Assembly: GCA_963377175.1 (NCBI GenBank)
Contig: CAUJNA010000535.1
Location: 891,001 to 955,000, forward strand
Length of the DNA: 64,000 nt
Direction of reading: 5' to 3'
Source of the DNA: Effrenium voratum
Taxonomy: Eukaryota; Sar; Dinophyceae; Suessiales; Symbiodiniaceae
Part shown: positions 44,600-57,734 of the stretch, piece by piece
How the letters are laid out: every line of letters begins with the position of its first letter
How positions within the stretch are numbered: the first letter of the stretch is position 1
Position numbers and translations under genes: made by a program
Notes under the pieces: model-generated
The model's input: the letters and a program-made list of their open reading frames with translations, nothing else
Database searches by the model: none
Told to the model about the DNA's origin: nothing

Positions 44600-47500
44600 T
44601 GAGTTCGGTCTGAAGGTCACTATGATTTGCCAAGTCAGATTGACCCCTGCAAAAAGGGCAAACATTGTACGTTCACAATCGAGTGGTTGTAGTTCCATGA
44701 TTGAACAGTCTCGTTCACCCTCGGTTAGCCTGGGCAGAAACAAGCTGGCTGCTCTTGATCGTCCCAACCCGCCGAAACACCCAATTGCACTGGATGAGGC
44801 TCTTGCCACTACAAACTCGTCTCTCTCTCTCTCTCTCTCTCAAAAAGTCCGGATCTGTCCATGCCATCTCTGATTATATGATGGCCCAGGGTCGCAAGTC
44901 TCGCCAAAGAACGAAACTCAAGCTGGGCTCGCATGATATTGTTCCCGGCACCATAAAATCCTGACCCCCAACTAACAACATATCATGGCAAACTGCTGAG
45001 AACTGAGCTGAAGCTCAAGCAACGTTTACGCGTGGCCACTTGGTGATGAACCATTAAGCACCCAACAAAAGTTGGTGTCTTCACTTTCTTTCCCTCAAAT
45101 CCCCGGTGATCTCTCTGAGCCCCACAATTCCTTGAGACTGATGGTCTTGCGGGATGATTCTGCACCGAGAGTTCGGTGTTGTTGGCTGAATGGCGTGCCT
45201 TTTGACTCCCGTGTCAAAAACCTAAATGGATCCTGGAGCCATCAAACGCAATGTCAGGGTGGCGCGTTCTGTTTTTGAGGCTCGGCACCCCTTTTTTGGT
45301 GGTAGAGGGAAACCAAAAGAAAAGTAAACCCGACGCCATTTGGACCCCCTAAAAACGACCCATCAGAAGACATCAGGCCTGGCTTTCTGACTCCAGATTT
45401 AGTGTCCCTTTAAGGCAAGCATCCAATGACCGGCTCATCCGTTGCGCAGCAAAGGCAGAGGAGCCGCGCCAGAAACACCGAGAAACGCATCGTTCCAAAG
45501 TCCCAAAGCGTGTCCCACGAGTTGATCTGGGGCAAGTTTAGCTGTTCCATGCTAAGTTGCTTGCGTCCATCATCCAAATGCTGTTGACGATCCTTGTGTT
45601 GTTATTTGCCGAGGTGATTCTGAATGGATCTGGCATTGTATTCTAAGGCTGTGACTCAAGCTGTGCGCCTGCAAGCTAGCTCAAGGCCGAGAGAGGCTTC
45701 TGCCATCCGCCGGCTTGGTTTTGAGTGCTGCGGGCAAGTCAAGAAAACACCAGATCGAAAACGATACTTTTGTCCATGACTGTTTTTGACAGACCCCTGC
45801 GTCGAAGGCTCTCTGAGACTCTTGACCCATGGAAAGTTAAAAAAAAAAAAAACATGGGCGCCCCAACCAATGCTCCGTGGGCAAGGCATTCTGTGACTAG
45901 CGCGTAGCAAGCAGTGGACAAATGAGCGCATGACCTTAGGGCTTGGGATGGCGGGCCCGCCTTGCCGAACAACTTCGCGGCGAGCTTCAGGTTCCAATAC
46001 CCCAGGGAGCAGCATGACATGTACAAATGCATCAACAGAACAAACATCGGAGGCGCTTCAATGCCTTGGATGCCTTGGTCTTTCTTGCGGCACAAGTATC
46101 AAGGCAGGCGTATTGAAGCACGGATTTATCACTTTCAAAGCTAAAGCACTACCAAGTATCCGGACCTCAGCTGCCTCGACGCCCTGACTGACCCACCCAA
46201 ACTCAAGGCTCCGGCCCTTGACACGCGCGATGCTTGGCTTCGCCTCGCAAGAAGTACGAAGGCAGAGCTAGGCACTTGCCCTGGCCCTCCCCCGCGCACA
46301 ACGTCCTTCTATATTCTCTTTTGTTTGGGAGCCCACTTGAGTAGGTCTCTTGCTGTCAAAGTCTGTAAGCCGTGCCGGGATGGCCGTCGCCTTCAAATGT
46401 AATTGATTGAAAGCCCAATCCTTCCTGAAAAGGAACGGATCCAACTCCAACAAGGAATACACCCATCACCACATCACCACAAAAGCATTGAAGGAACGTA
46501 TATCACCTGGCGATACTCGGGAACAGGTCATCAGGAAGTACAGCTGTATTTGCAGCCCAGACTACTTTCAATCTAAGAAGAAAGTGGCGCTCTGTGAATC
46601 CACATCAAGTCATGTGCAGTTCATTCTTTCCTCAACTTTTCAGTTGGGATGCTCACATTCTGAACCATGGCGTTGCAGACTCATTCTTGCGCCTGTCCCA
46701 CTAGCAACTATCTGGGTTACTCGGATCTGCCACTTCCAGAATCCTGACAGGGATCAAATGAATTTACTAGCCCTGTGGCCATCTGCCCCGTCTTAGTTGG
46801 TTGACTTTGCAAGCCCCTTAAAACTCAAAGGCGCCAGGCAGCTGAGTAGGCTTCTGCGAAAGCAAACAGGAAAGGTCAAGGAACATGAGGTCAAGGAAGG
46901 GAAAACCCCCCCTGGAAAATGCGTTCGCAGGATTCCCACTGAATAAAGCTAACGGCAAGGGGCAACCCCGCACGGATCTTGGGACTTGCTCTGAGCCCTG
47001 TGCGCTGCGTGACCCGTCCTGCAGCAAAGGGCTGTGGCCAGAATGCGGACAAATTCTTGCTCCATCAGGTGTCACTACAAAGGCAAGACATAACTTTTGT
47101 GGCTACTCCTTGGCTCCTTGGTTCACAAGCAAATGGACATTTCTGGAGAATGACTTCCTTCAACTAGTGGCAAAGGTGCCGGTTTTGATATGGGTGCAAC
47201 CGTTGGAGACTTTTTCAGTCCTTCAAGTGGGCCCATTGTTTCACCACAAAGGTTTAAGAAAACTCGCCTACTGTCAAAAAAAATGGACCTAGTTGAGTGG
47301 GAATGGATCAAAAGACTCTTGATGGGATCTTCAAAAGAAGGCTGACCCCAAAGAAACCAGCAAAGAGCAAATCCCAATCTTCAAAAGTCGGCCAAATGCC
47401 AGGAATAAGTTGCTCGGAGCTGGTCATCAGTGTTTGTATGCAATAGCCAGCACTCACCCACCAAGCAGCAATCCTCATCAGGATCATCAAGCTTATGGAG

Positions 47501-48115
47501 AAACAGGATTGCCACAAAAAAAAAGAGGAAAACAAGTCGCCTTGTCTGTTGCGAAGCCGGACCATGGGAATGCAAGGTGATCCGTTGATTGAGGGCTTTC
47601 TCCATCCGCAGACTGTTGCAATCCTGCCCTTGTCACATTGCATCGCCTGAACAGCGCTTCTTAAACTACGCCATCTTGTTCAAGCTGAACCAGGCAGAAA
47701 CTAAGGCTCAGCCTTGACGCACACTGGCATTCGGCACGCGTCTCAATCTTGTTAGAAAAGGGGCACAGGATCCTCATCATTGCGTCATACATACTGCAGG
47801 GTACAAGGCCAGTATCAGAAGCAAGGCCAAACTCGAGACACGGGCTAAGTCAGAGTGGCATGCAGCATGAAAGGATGTTGTGCAATAATTCCTTATCACT
47901 TGGGGGATGTCTGAAACCTAGGGGCCCTTGAAACGGTGAGTCTCACACTATATGCCCTGTAAAAGCTGTCCCCCAAAACGTCTCGCGCTCGTTCTTGCAC
48001 AAAGCCGCTTCTGAACCCCACCGCCTGGAAGCAGCGTGGGGGCCCGCCCCCCCTACATATCCAACACTTCCATGCAGTACTTAAGGCCCGAGGTGTGGGG
48101 ATTGCGTTGGGACGA
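44600..48115. other. No supportable gene; probable home of the missing first exon(s)
   Basis: Includes a CT run (44819-44841), a poly-A run (45839-45852) and ordinary DNA. The start-codon exon of gamma-glutamyl hydrolase should lie here or further right on the minus strand, but I could not identify it. Frames such as 46885-47292 carry no motif. Confidence 0.4.
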
Positions 48116-48120
48116 AGAAC

Positions 48121-51100
48121 CTGGCACATGCTGCACATCCAGCACCACGGTCCAAACTGCCAGTCCTTGGTCTTGTAGTGGCTTGCCACGCTAGCGCCCG
48201 GCACCAGCCGAGCCGCCTGTCGAAACACAACGGGCGGTGCGGGACGGGGCGCTGAAGGGCGGTGCAGGGAAATGTCAGGTTTAGGTCTGTATCCTCCCAT
48301 AGGGCCTAATAGCGCCTCATGAGGTCCAACAAGGCATAGCAGACTGTATTGCACCATTGGCACTTGACAACTCCAGGATCGGAGGCAGATGAGACGGGAT
48401 ACAGGGGTGTACCAAAATGTTCCCTTTGAGTGCAGCTTGCAACACAACGTCTGGGGATAGCTGTTGGCCAAGGGCAATAAGGATGGGAAAAAGCCTACCC
48501 CAGCACAAAATCGGGCGTTTGAAGTCCGACCAATGGACGCTCGCTCTTTTTTAGGGCTCATCCGGTAGATGAGTTGGCCACTTCTCTTGGCAAAGTTTGC
48601 GAAAGGTCAACTCCAAACGGAGCCAAGCCGAGTCCCATCAAACAGACCCAACCCTAGCGATTTATTCTGTTAGCTTCGTTGTAAGCAGAGCCTCTAACCC
48701 CTGGAGGCCGTTATCGCCGGTGGCCGCTGTTGCCGCTCTCAAATAGGTTTCCCCATACGGTTTAGCTGCATGAAGCCTTGAGGGCGACTCCCTTGCTTTC
48801 TCGACGTGGGATCGTCCCGTCCCAAAGCTGCAAGGGCCTTGACACTGAAATGGATATGTAAGGGCCTTGACACTGTGTCAAGAACTGGGGTCGTGTGTGA
48901 AGAAGAACTGACGTGGGTGGATTCCTGGTGTTGATGCATTTGGAAAAGCGCACCCACCAGAGAAGGAGAAAAGCCCGTTGTTTTCCTCTGCCTGGCTTTG
49001 AATTTCGTCCCACCTCGTGCATGCTCTTGAGGATGGGCAGCATGTAGGCAGCTGTCCTTGCCAAACAAGGACAACTATCGTCTTGTGACTTCTATTACCT
49101 GTTGAAAGACCATTTGTTTATGTCTGTACTCTGTTTGACTATTGTTGTTTTCCAGAGTTTTCGTCTGCTGCCGCCTGCATAGTTCAAAGACAAACGCCGT
49201 TGACTTCGTCGAACCTTAGAACCTCGGCTACTGCAAAGTAAACCAAACAGGGAGTAAACCCAAGAAGTACCAATTGTCCAGCCAAAGCCTGGTTTGGTCA
49301 AGCCAGCTTAGGGGTGTGCGCGGTTGGAAGCTTGCAGCGCTCCAACCAAGTAATTACCAACCCCCAGGCCAAACTGAAAATGCTCACTCGGCTTCAAACC
49401 AAATTAATCTCCAAACTTAATGTGCAACGTCAAGACCATCACGTTCATCTCCAAAGAGTCTTCTTCCACCGGAGCAACCACTTCCTTAGGGCCGGGCTTG
49501 CCAGAGCCCGTGAAGGCGGACGCCAAGAAGTCGTGGCCGCCTGCGCGCAGAAACGGCCGGGCAGTGACTGGAATCTTATATTGCCAACATCGGGGAAAAG
49601 GTGGGCCTCCAAACAGGAGATCTCCGCTTCCCTTTTCCCTTGGAGACAGACCCATATATATTTTATAAATATATATGTGTCCCATATATATAGAGGCACA
49701 AGCATTGCTTGATCATTCATCGGCTAGGGTTTGTGGAAATGAAGTCGAGCCACGAAACTTCCGAATCGCTGGTTGACTAGGGAGAGCAGGTTTCAACAGG
49801 TACGCTTGTTCGCCCAATCCCAAGTGTATTCCGAAGGACAGTGAAACAAAAACTCCGGCTTCACAGAAGCGACATTGATTTCCCAATAATACTTCTTGCA
49901 AATTAGGCAACCACAAACCATTTTAGGTCACAAGGCTTTTGGTTTGTCACTTGCAGTATCTAAGGAACTATACAAAGTCAACTTCAGGGAATTGCTAAGG
50001 CAAGCAGTTTCCTTCGACCTGACTCGTTCGCTGCACCCAACGCCCCAACGCACGTGCAGAAGCCCTCACCAGAAAGTGCAATGGCTACTCATTCAAGTAT
50101 GCCTCAGAACTGAAAACTGAAACCTCTTAGGTCCACCGCATTCAAGAACACACTGAAACCATTGTCATTCCAAAGCCACTGTCTTGTTATCCAGCTGCTT
50201 GCAACCTGTGACCTGTGAAGTTTTGCTGAAGCGCCAATCGAACCACCTGATCAGTTCTACAATCACTGTCCCCCTATGGTCGGTTAAAACCTGTCAACGA
50301 GCGGAGAAAAGGGATGATGTAGTGCATGGGCCAAAGCCAACGACAAAGCGATGTAGCACGAATATGGCTACCCTCCTGCAATTCCCCGCGGAACACCGAA
50401 AGATCTCTCCAACCGCCGCTTTTCATGCGGGTCCCGTGACCAGTCACACCTGCGGGTTGTGGCAGCCCATCAGAACCAACTCATGGGCCCCTGGGCCTCG
50501 CATGAGGGGCAGCGCACACTGCTGCACCGGCGTGAGGAAGTAGAAGCCCTTCCGTGCAAGCCCGGCCTGAGGCACGCGAAGGAGATCCAGCCAGTACAAG
50601 AATCATCCTATCTCCCCCTTCAATGATTCAATTGGATTCAGGTGTAAACCACATAACGGTACACGAAGGCAATGCAATAGGCTGGTGAGCATTTGACCAG
50701 AACCCTCAGTAAGAAAAACTCGAATCAGTGGTTTCGCTTGGTAGAAGACTTGACAAAAACAAAAACTGAGCTGAGGCTGAAAGTTCGACGCTGGATGCCC
50801 AATGCCTCGAAATCCGGCCGCTGGCCTGCAGGAAGGCAGGGTACTGAAACTCCCGAACCGCCTCCTCGAAGCTGGAATACTGCGGCACCTCCCAAAAAGA
50901 TTTCAAAGATCGCACCAGTTGGGACCAGTGCATAAGCAAACTGGCTACAAATGGGCATGTGTCAACTCAAACGGGGACGGCTTTGGGTCACGGTGGCATG
51001 CGGCAGCGCCTTCAAAGGCCGGCCGTCAGTGTCCATGATCACCGGCTGGGCGCCGTAGGCCTTCTGAAAGGTCCGCTCCTGTCGGGTAGGTTTCAAGGGG

Positions 51101-52511
51101 ACATTGGAGGGTGCCCCTCAGAAACGCCTCGGCGTTCCAAACAAAAACATCTTGACCACCACGCAAAAGTTCAATTCTTCCATAATTATTTTAAGGAATC
51201 ACAGGTTAAACACGCTGCAACCTTCCGTCCTGATCCTCTGTGTCATCCCCGGCACCGGGCTCTGGAGGCGTCAGCGAGGGCAGGGGCTCAGGCAGCGGCG
51301 CCGCCGTCTTCTGCCGGGGCAACCCGCCGGAGCCCATCGTGGGGTTCCGCTGCTCGTCCCAGAAGACCCAGGACCTCAGCTGAACTGAGTGATGCGAGTA
51401 GAAATTGGGGCGATGCTGGCGGTGTACTGTGCGGTTGGCACCTATTGGTTGCGTCACAAGCATGTCAAACATGTTCAAACGACTAACCTACAATAATGAA
51501 GCAAACCAAAGCAACATGATTGAAATCTGTTTATATTCAAGTTGTAACACCTTGACTATTCGATTTGTTTCCAACTCATATTGATTGGCGATTGTTCATA
51601 TTTAATATGATGTGATTGGGATTTATGGCTACTCAATACGTGTTTTGTTTTTTCCGCAAAACCACGTTTTTGTTCCTTTATCTTATTGCTGTTTACATGA
51701 TGTATTACAATTCCCTGTGAGCCCGTTTATCTTATACTGTTTCCAAGGCTGCCCCTTTCCATAGGTTAGAGGCACGTCCTCGCTCCGGAAAAAGGCCTGG
51801 CAGCAACAGCAGGGAGCGGCGGCAGCAGAACAGCTTTGGCACATTGTTTGGACAAGTATACTAACGAAACACCTTTGTAACTGAGAAAAAGCACATGGCT
51901 ACACGTGAATATGGTACTGCACTGTTACCAGGTGAAGCACATGCAATTGTTCATGTTATGCAACGTGGTATGGGAATAGCAAGAGTTGGTGAAGTAGGAC
52001 TAACTTCAAAAGAAATACAATCGTTTGAGAATAAAGGAGATGTTCTGCGTGGTTCAAGGCATAGCATAGCCACTGGATGTATCCTTCAAAAGCACAACGA
52101 TAGTAGCTAGCTGTGATCATGGTATTGGCAAACACGTTAAGAAACCTGATGGCTCATCCGCAGATCTTGCACATGCCTCATGCAGCGGGGAAGGGTGGGT
52201 TCCAATTGAGTCCTCGGGTCATCCTAAGGCCTTCAGCACCCTGGGTCCTTGTGGCTGGAGCTCAGTCTCTGTGAGGCGCGGCGGACAGTGCTCTGGCACA
52301 AATAGAACACCAACGGCTTCTACCCACGACTCGAAAATGATCTTGGATTCTGACTCGTGCCTTTTTTGTGAACCTTGAAACGCAGAATGATGTCAAAACG
52401 GTCCCGTCGTTTGTCCAAACACGGGGATGAGATGAGCGGCTCATCATCGTCATCCCGGGGACTTTCAGTCGGCTCCGGCTGGAACTCCTCATCCTCGCTC
52501 TCCTCGCACAT
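48121..52511 (-). CDS. Unrecognised spliced gene, six candidate exons
   Basis: Minus-strand exons: 52511-52374 (from an ATG; acidic, MCEESEDEEFQPEPTESP, ending RFDIILRFK), 51379-51230 (LRSWVFWDEQRNP and a Pro/Glu-rich tail), about 51078-51010 (ERTFQKAYGAQPVIMDTDG), 50940-50826 (SFWEVPQYSSFEEAVREFQ), 50566-50450 (KGFYFLTPVQQCALPLMRG) and 48216-48121 (SHYKTKDWQFGPWCWMCSMC). Most joins keep frame; donors are GT, GA, GC, GC, GT, GT. The join between the third and fourth exons is uncertain. The TrpValPheTrp followed by later Trp-rich segments faintly recalls cap-binding eIF4E, but the remaining signature is absent. The Cys/Trp cluster in the last exon could bind a metal. No stop was located; the gene probably continues to lower coordinates. 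Function unknown. Confidence 0.5.
48217..50449 (-). other. Probable intron of the unrecognised gene
   Basis: A 2.2-kb stretch between two phase-0 exon borders (CAG/GTGTGA at its start and CGACAG/G at its end on the minus strand). It contains a short AT palindrome near 49657-49691 and nothing else of note. Confidence 0.35.
51530..51780 (+). other. AT-rich patch
   Basis: About 250 bases, much richer in A+T than the flanks, directly upstream of the NKAP-like fragment. No repeat or motif was found in it. The change in composition suggests it arrived together with that fragment. Confidence 0.4.
51895..52110 (+). pseudogene. NKAP C-terminal-domain fragment
   Basis: An ATG frame of 71 codons. YGTALLPGEAHAI, ARVGEVGLTSKEIQSFE and GDVLRGSRH align in order with the conserved C-terminal domain of NKAP (recalled pattern: LLPGEG, R-RRGE-GL-S-EI--FE, GYVMSGSRH). 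NKAP is a nuclear protein linked to splicing and transcription. The basic KRIPRRGE and the Arg-rich segment after GSRH are altered and the frame stops early, so it is a broken or retroposed partial copy. Codons are A/T-ending (GAA, ACA, CAA), unlike host exons here. It lies on the plus strand inside an apparent intron of the minus-strand gene. Confidence 0.6.
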
Positions 52512-53371
52512 GGGTGAGGTTGGAAGGCTTGACAAGCGTTGAAAGCAGGCATAAATATTCTTCCTCTCGTTCCCCAAAATGCGACAATCATCCGTAGCAT
52601 CGCCCAAACTGGCAGCCCAAATAGAATTCAACCCATCAAGCAAGAAGCAATTGGTGGGGGTATCCTTTTTCCGAGGGTAGCCGTTTGGGTTTGTTCTCAA
52701 GGGAAGCCAAAGGGAAAGCCACGTTTTGCTTGGGGGGGTTCTCCATTTTAAGACACCCCCCCTTGTGTTGCAACAGTCTTACTGCTGGTCCAAAGGCACA
52801 GTTCCCAACATGTGAGGGCCTAGGCGTTTGCGCCCGTTGCTTCCCCCTTGCCATGGCTCCAAAAGGGAGCCTTTAATTTCTAGCATCCGCCTGACGAGGA
52901 GGAACCAAAATGTCACTTCGACTGCTCAAACAAGGGCCGCCCATGCAACATGAAAGGGGTTTGGAACATGACCAGCGTGGCAAATATCCACCGTCATCTA
53001 TTTTCCAAGCAGCATTGCAAAGGAAACAAAGACTTGCCAGCACATAGCATGTAACAAATACCTAGCAATTGCATTTTATGCCCAACAAGAAGACTTCAAC
53101 AAAACATCAGGATCATGCCTTACTCATCTTTCTAAGCAACGATTACTGTACCTGGGGCCCTGGCCAGCAATGCTGGTTTGATTGCTTCCAGCTGTTGGCC
53201 CACCTGTCTCAAACCTTTTGCCACCCATCTAGCCCACCCCATGCAAGTGCAGTTCCCCCTCTCCATGTTTTTTGGAACATGAAGCTGCACCTGCTCAGAA
53301 AGCGAGAAACAAACATGTCAAACACACATAGTTTGTGTCGTTGCCTTTATACAGCGTTTATACCCCTTCTC

Positions 53372-53374
<3 letters not shown>

Positions 53375-53402
<28 letters not shown>

Positions 53403-53660
53403 ACAAACAAACAAACAAACAAACAAACAAACAAACAAATCAACAAACAAACAAAATCAACAAGTAGATAAACAAAAGCTAGTTAAGCACACAAAGAGAC
53501 AAACACATTTGACAAAGAAGCAAATAATTCAACAATATAGCAAATAAATAGATGAGCAAATAAACAAACACATAAACCAATAAACAGCTACAGTAGTTAA
53601 ACTGACAAGTAAGTAATATATATGTATATATATATACATATGTGCGCGTGTGTGGGTGTG
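53375..53660 (+). repeat. CAAG / CAAA tetranucleotide tract, then TA and GT runs
   Basis: CAAG repeats (53375-53400), CAAA repeats (53400-53455) and degenerate AAACA/AAATA text, followed by TATATA near 53620 and a short GT run at 53650-53676. Confidence 0.9.
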
Positions 53661-54423
53661 TGTGTGTGTGTGTGTCAACATCGTAGCCTGTACCTAATTT
53701 TGTGGTGTTTTCCAGAGAGAAACTGTGCGTTTCCGAGGTGTATTTTTTGGGGATTCGACACGCAGTTGTTTGAGTCAAATTTACCTCGTGGCGTGCTTTC
53801 TGTGACGCTTTTCGGTGTAGTCTGAGCCGCGCGCTGGCTCCCCCATTCGCTTTTCCATGAACCTTGCGAGGCTAGGCCGTCCTCCCGGCGGGCAAGCAGA
53901 TAGAGCAAAAGGCTACGGTTCAGACGGGCCTCATTCATGCTCCGCAATTCACTTTTCCACGAACCCTTCCTAGACTTGCCTTCGCACGTGGCGAGCCTGG
54001 GCTACGGCGAGGGTGTTGAGGAGCCGGCGGCCTGTTCATCCTTCGCTCTGGAACATCGGTCCACGAGCCTTCAGCAAGTGCCGGCGAAGGCAGGCTGGAT
54101 TTCTCTGTGCTGCGCTGGGCTCACCTAGTGACTGGCGTTCTGAAGCACGCGCGGGGGCCGCAGGTCTTCCGCCCCACCTTTGAGGAATCCTTCAACTCCA
54201 CTGAACTGACTCAAGGTTCAGAAGAGGCCTGAAGGCTCGTGCTGTCCTGGCGAGAAATGATCCACAATCTGCCACGCTCGGGAAGTTCGGTGGCCCTGCG
54301 TCGCCAAGCAAGCCGAGGTGGGAACTGAAGAGGAACTCATTGTTGACGGCGCCGGCACGCCCTGAGTAGGTTGATCGGATCAGAAACGCCACCGACTGAA
54401 GGTTCAGCAACCATCAGCCGCGT

Positions 54424-54565
54424 ATGCATGGACTGACTGACGCCGCCATCATCTCTGGCAAGGCACCTCTGCTTCTCGGCAGGCCTACGCTGGAGAAGCT
54501 TGGAATGGGTCTTAACTTCAAGAGTCTACTGGGTTTGCTGAAATTCCTAGGTTGTTGGAATTCCC
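54424..54565 (+). pseudogene. Possible Ty1/copia-type protease scrap
   Basis: The frame from 54424 reads AIISGKAPLLLGRPTLEKLG, resembling the flap and C-terminal part of retrotransposon aspartic proteases (A-P-L-L-L-G-x-x-x-L). No DTG/DSG active site or other pol domain is in frame nearby, and the flanks have stops in all frames. It could be a decayed retroelement fragment or a chance match. Confidence 0.3.
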
Positions 54566-55394
54566 CGAGTCACTCGAAGCCCCAACATTCCAAATTAAGT
54601 CAGAGCGCTTGGCCCCGAAGCAAAAACAGCCCAAGACCTGTGCGGCGTGGGCTGCCAATACTGACTATGCGTAGTCCCAATAAGCGTGGAAGGGTTCTTC
54701 AAAATTAGGGTCTGGATGCCTGCAATCCTGGCTGCGCCAGGCCGCAGCCCTTCCTGTGTTTGAGCAACCGGGGCTCCAGTGTGTGGTAAGAGAAGCTCTA
54801 GCTGTTGTCAAACGTAAATCACAGGTCCTGCGCCCGATGTTCTGCAAGTCGTGACCATGCGTTGAAGATCAGGGTCTGAATGCCTGCAATCTTGCGAGTG
54901 TGAGCCGCACTGTCCTTCCCTGTAACACTTGCATGCTCTTCCAGTTGCGTGCTCTCCAGGACATGCGTGCGTTCCGCGTGTCAAAGCTGCTTCAGCATGG
55001 CTCAGCCGGCTCCAAGCTCCAAGCCTTTGATGAGACCTTGTGCTCTCCTGGTGAAAGACTCACGCTTGAGGTGACGGAGGTGACCGCCTCGAAGCGCAGG
55101 TCCGACGGCTAGATCAATCGGCTCGGGCAACGCCCTTGCGCGAGCTTCAAGCCTTCCTTCAGGCTGCGCTGCTCGTGAGCCAGAGCAAACTCTGGACAGA
55201 GAACTCGTGTCAACTGAGAATCCAACTGTCATCTTGTGGTGCAGCGAGCCCAGCGATTCTTCAGCTCAGAAAAGCAATGGGTGGGATCCTGGGTGGGAAA
55301 TCATTCAGCAACATGTGTGTTTTACACATGACATGCACATACCTGATCTTGACATGTTGGAGCCCGCGTTGTAAGGGGAACACGCTTTGAGCAC

Positions 55395-57682
55395 TCATGG
55401 GCGGCCCCACCCCTCCTGGTTCAGCATGGCGAGGCCCATCAGCTCAGGATCTAGCTTGGGCTGCGGCGCGTAGCGCGCCTTCGCCCTTCGCACCAAGCCC
55501 AGGCCCACACCTGGGCGAGGATCGGCGGGCGCGGCTGGCTTCACAGCTCCGAATTGCACCAATTAAGGTTGGGCGGGCTTTCAAAAACGGAAAGCCGAGA
55601 AAAACAGCTGATTATTTTGGGGAAAGCAAGCTCCAAAAGGACGAGACCCCCAATTCGGGAGTCGTGCCAAGAGAAGCTCAATAATAGTGAGCCATGGAAA
55701 AACAGCGGTGTAATCCTCGGGCACAACTCCAAACCTCTTGGAAATCAGCACTCCCCCCTGCTTCTTAATTGGGACAGCGAATTGAAATAGGCTTCCGGAA
55801 CGGTGCCCCAGATATACAACGACTGGACGTCTCTCCTTAGGGCAACCAATGAGCCAACCGGCCCATGACGAGAAATGTAAATTGATCACGGTTTTGAGGG
55901 GATCAGAAGCAGAACTCATACCGGTGATGCCGCTCATTTGGCTTGGCAAACAATTGTCTCGTCCCAGGCTCAAAATTGTGCTCGTCGTATGACTAAGACT
56001 CTGAGGACTGCAAAGCACGGGGAATTCGAGGGATAGCCGTAGCCTTCCTCCCAACAATGATATGTTGCACCCAAACATGGCATCGTTCAAATCGAAATCC
56101 TTTGGGGGCTACAATGTCTGATCCTTCCCAAAACGGAAACAAAGAAACTCTTGCCCTACGCCATGTTTCAAGAGCCATCCCGAATGGCTGACCCAGTCGC
56201 CTAAGCCCAGGCGAAGCGATGTGCTCGCCGCATGAAACCCTGTGAGGTTGCAAGGCCGGCCATTGCCTGCGAGCACTCGCGCGGGCGCTAGATTACCTTC
56301 AAGCGGAGCACCAACCTCCGCCTGGGTTGCAAACGGCTATGCTGGAGCAAGTAGCCATGTAGTCATATCGATTGAAGCGGGGAGGGCCTCCAAAACCAAG
56401 AAACGGGTAACCGAACGCAAACAACGTCCACCTCCTTGGCTCTTGTTTTCCAATCGCACCAGCAAGGAAACAACTCCAGGTCTTTAAAGCGAAGCCTCCC
56501 AAATAAACGAAAGCTGATTCTGGCTCTTTGTGAAACACTGGGCTATAGAGCGAGACAATGATAGGGCACCGTGCAAAACTAACCCTGAAATACCCTTCAA
56601 TCTACAAAACGAATGGGATCATCAAACCCGAAATCCCAATAATTGACCATTCCTCATAATCTGGTGCTTGTCACAATGGAAGCCAAACTTATGCACTGCA
56701 TGGCCATGAAGCAAAGGGGGGGGGCGGGTGAATCCTCCAAGAATTGGGGACCACACAAACACAGGCCTGGTTTATGTGCACGTTTGATTTCAAACTATCT
56801 GACAAGCCGCCGACATGTCTGTCTCCCTAAACCGTCAAGACCTAGGAGGTGGTCAATTCCCCAGTTCTCCCATCTGAGCAATGTATGCATGCATGCCCAG
56901 GCTTTGGTGCTTGGCCCGGGATATTTGGCATTGCTTTAAAGAGCAATACAAAGGGAGCAGCGCGAGTCATGCACAGTGCTTTCCGACTCTCCACCACTTT
57001 TGTAATTTGCTTCCAAGAGGAACCTTACTCGTGGGGTCCCCAGCATTCTATAGAAGAAACCGCTGAGTGAGCCCCAAGGGAACTCCAAACGACAGCCATG
57101 TTCTTCGTGTGGCACACAGGCCACGCACGCCTCTGAGCTCCGCAGCCACCGGCGCTTGCAGCGCCGCCGGGCCCGGCAACCAAGGCACTTGCAGCACCAT
57201 GCGCTCGGGACGCAAATTCGGCCGGAGAGCCGAGTTCAGATGTTGGCTAGGGTCAGTTTGCTTGGCTCTGAGGTATGGGACTTGCGGTAAGCTTCAGGGC
57301 AAGACAGGGGCTCCGGGCCTGTGGGCATCTATCGGCCTGAGATTGAGTGGGGTGAATTTGTCCAAACGTGATACATGTCGAAGCAAGAGTGCCCGTCTTG
57401 TGCCACATCTGATGGCAGTCCGTGTTGCGAAAACATCCGGGGATGCATCAACCATGACTTGCCTTGTGTTCCACAGATCGCAGTGATCTCACGAGTGGTC
57501 GGCCCTTGACTCCTGTAAGACAGGCCGGCACAAGCAGCAAATTGCCCTAAGACAGGCCGGCACAATGGCAATCAAAGATACGCTTGCTCCCAAGGTTGGT
57601 CATATGCAAAGCTGCCAGCCAAAAACCGGCCGCTAGTGCTTGGCCAAACACGATGTCATGAGGAACATCGAACCTACGCTTG

Positions 57683-57734
<52 letters not shown>

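Larger units (their letters stand above)
52512..55390. other. Mostly non-coding, with small scraps
   Basis: Contains a CAAG/CAAA tract and a possible retroelement scrap (listed). A minus-strand exon-like stretch at about 53937-53863 reads EARLNRSLLLYLLARREDG and then CAAG/GTTC. Two copies of GGTTC(A/G)TGGAAAAG(T/C)GAAT (around 53854 and 53957) suggest a local duplication. I see nothing firmer. Confidence 0.35.

Noticed and set aside
50450..50566. DEAD-box helicase Q motif (GFYFLTPVQ)
   Set aside because: The Walker A motif expected about twenty residues later is absent, and neighbouring exons show no helicase motifs.
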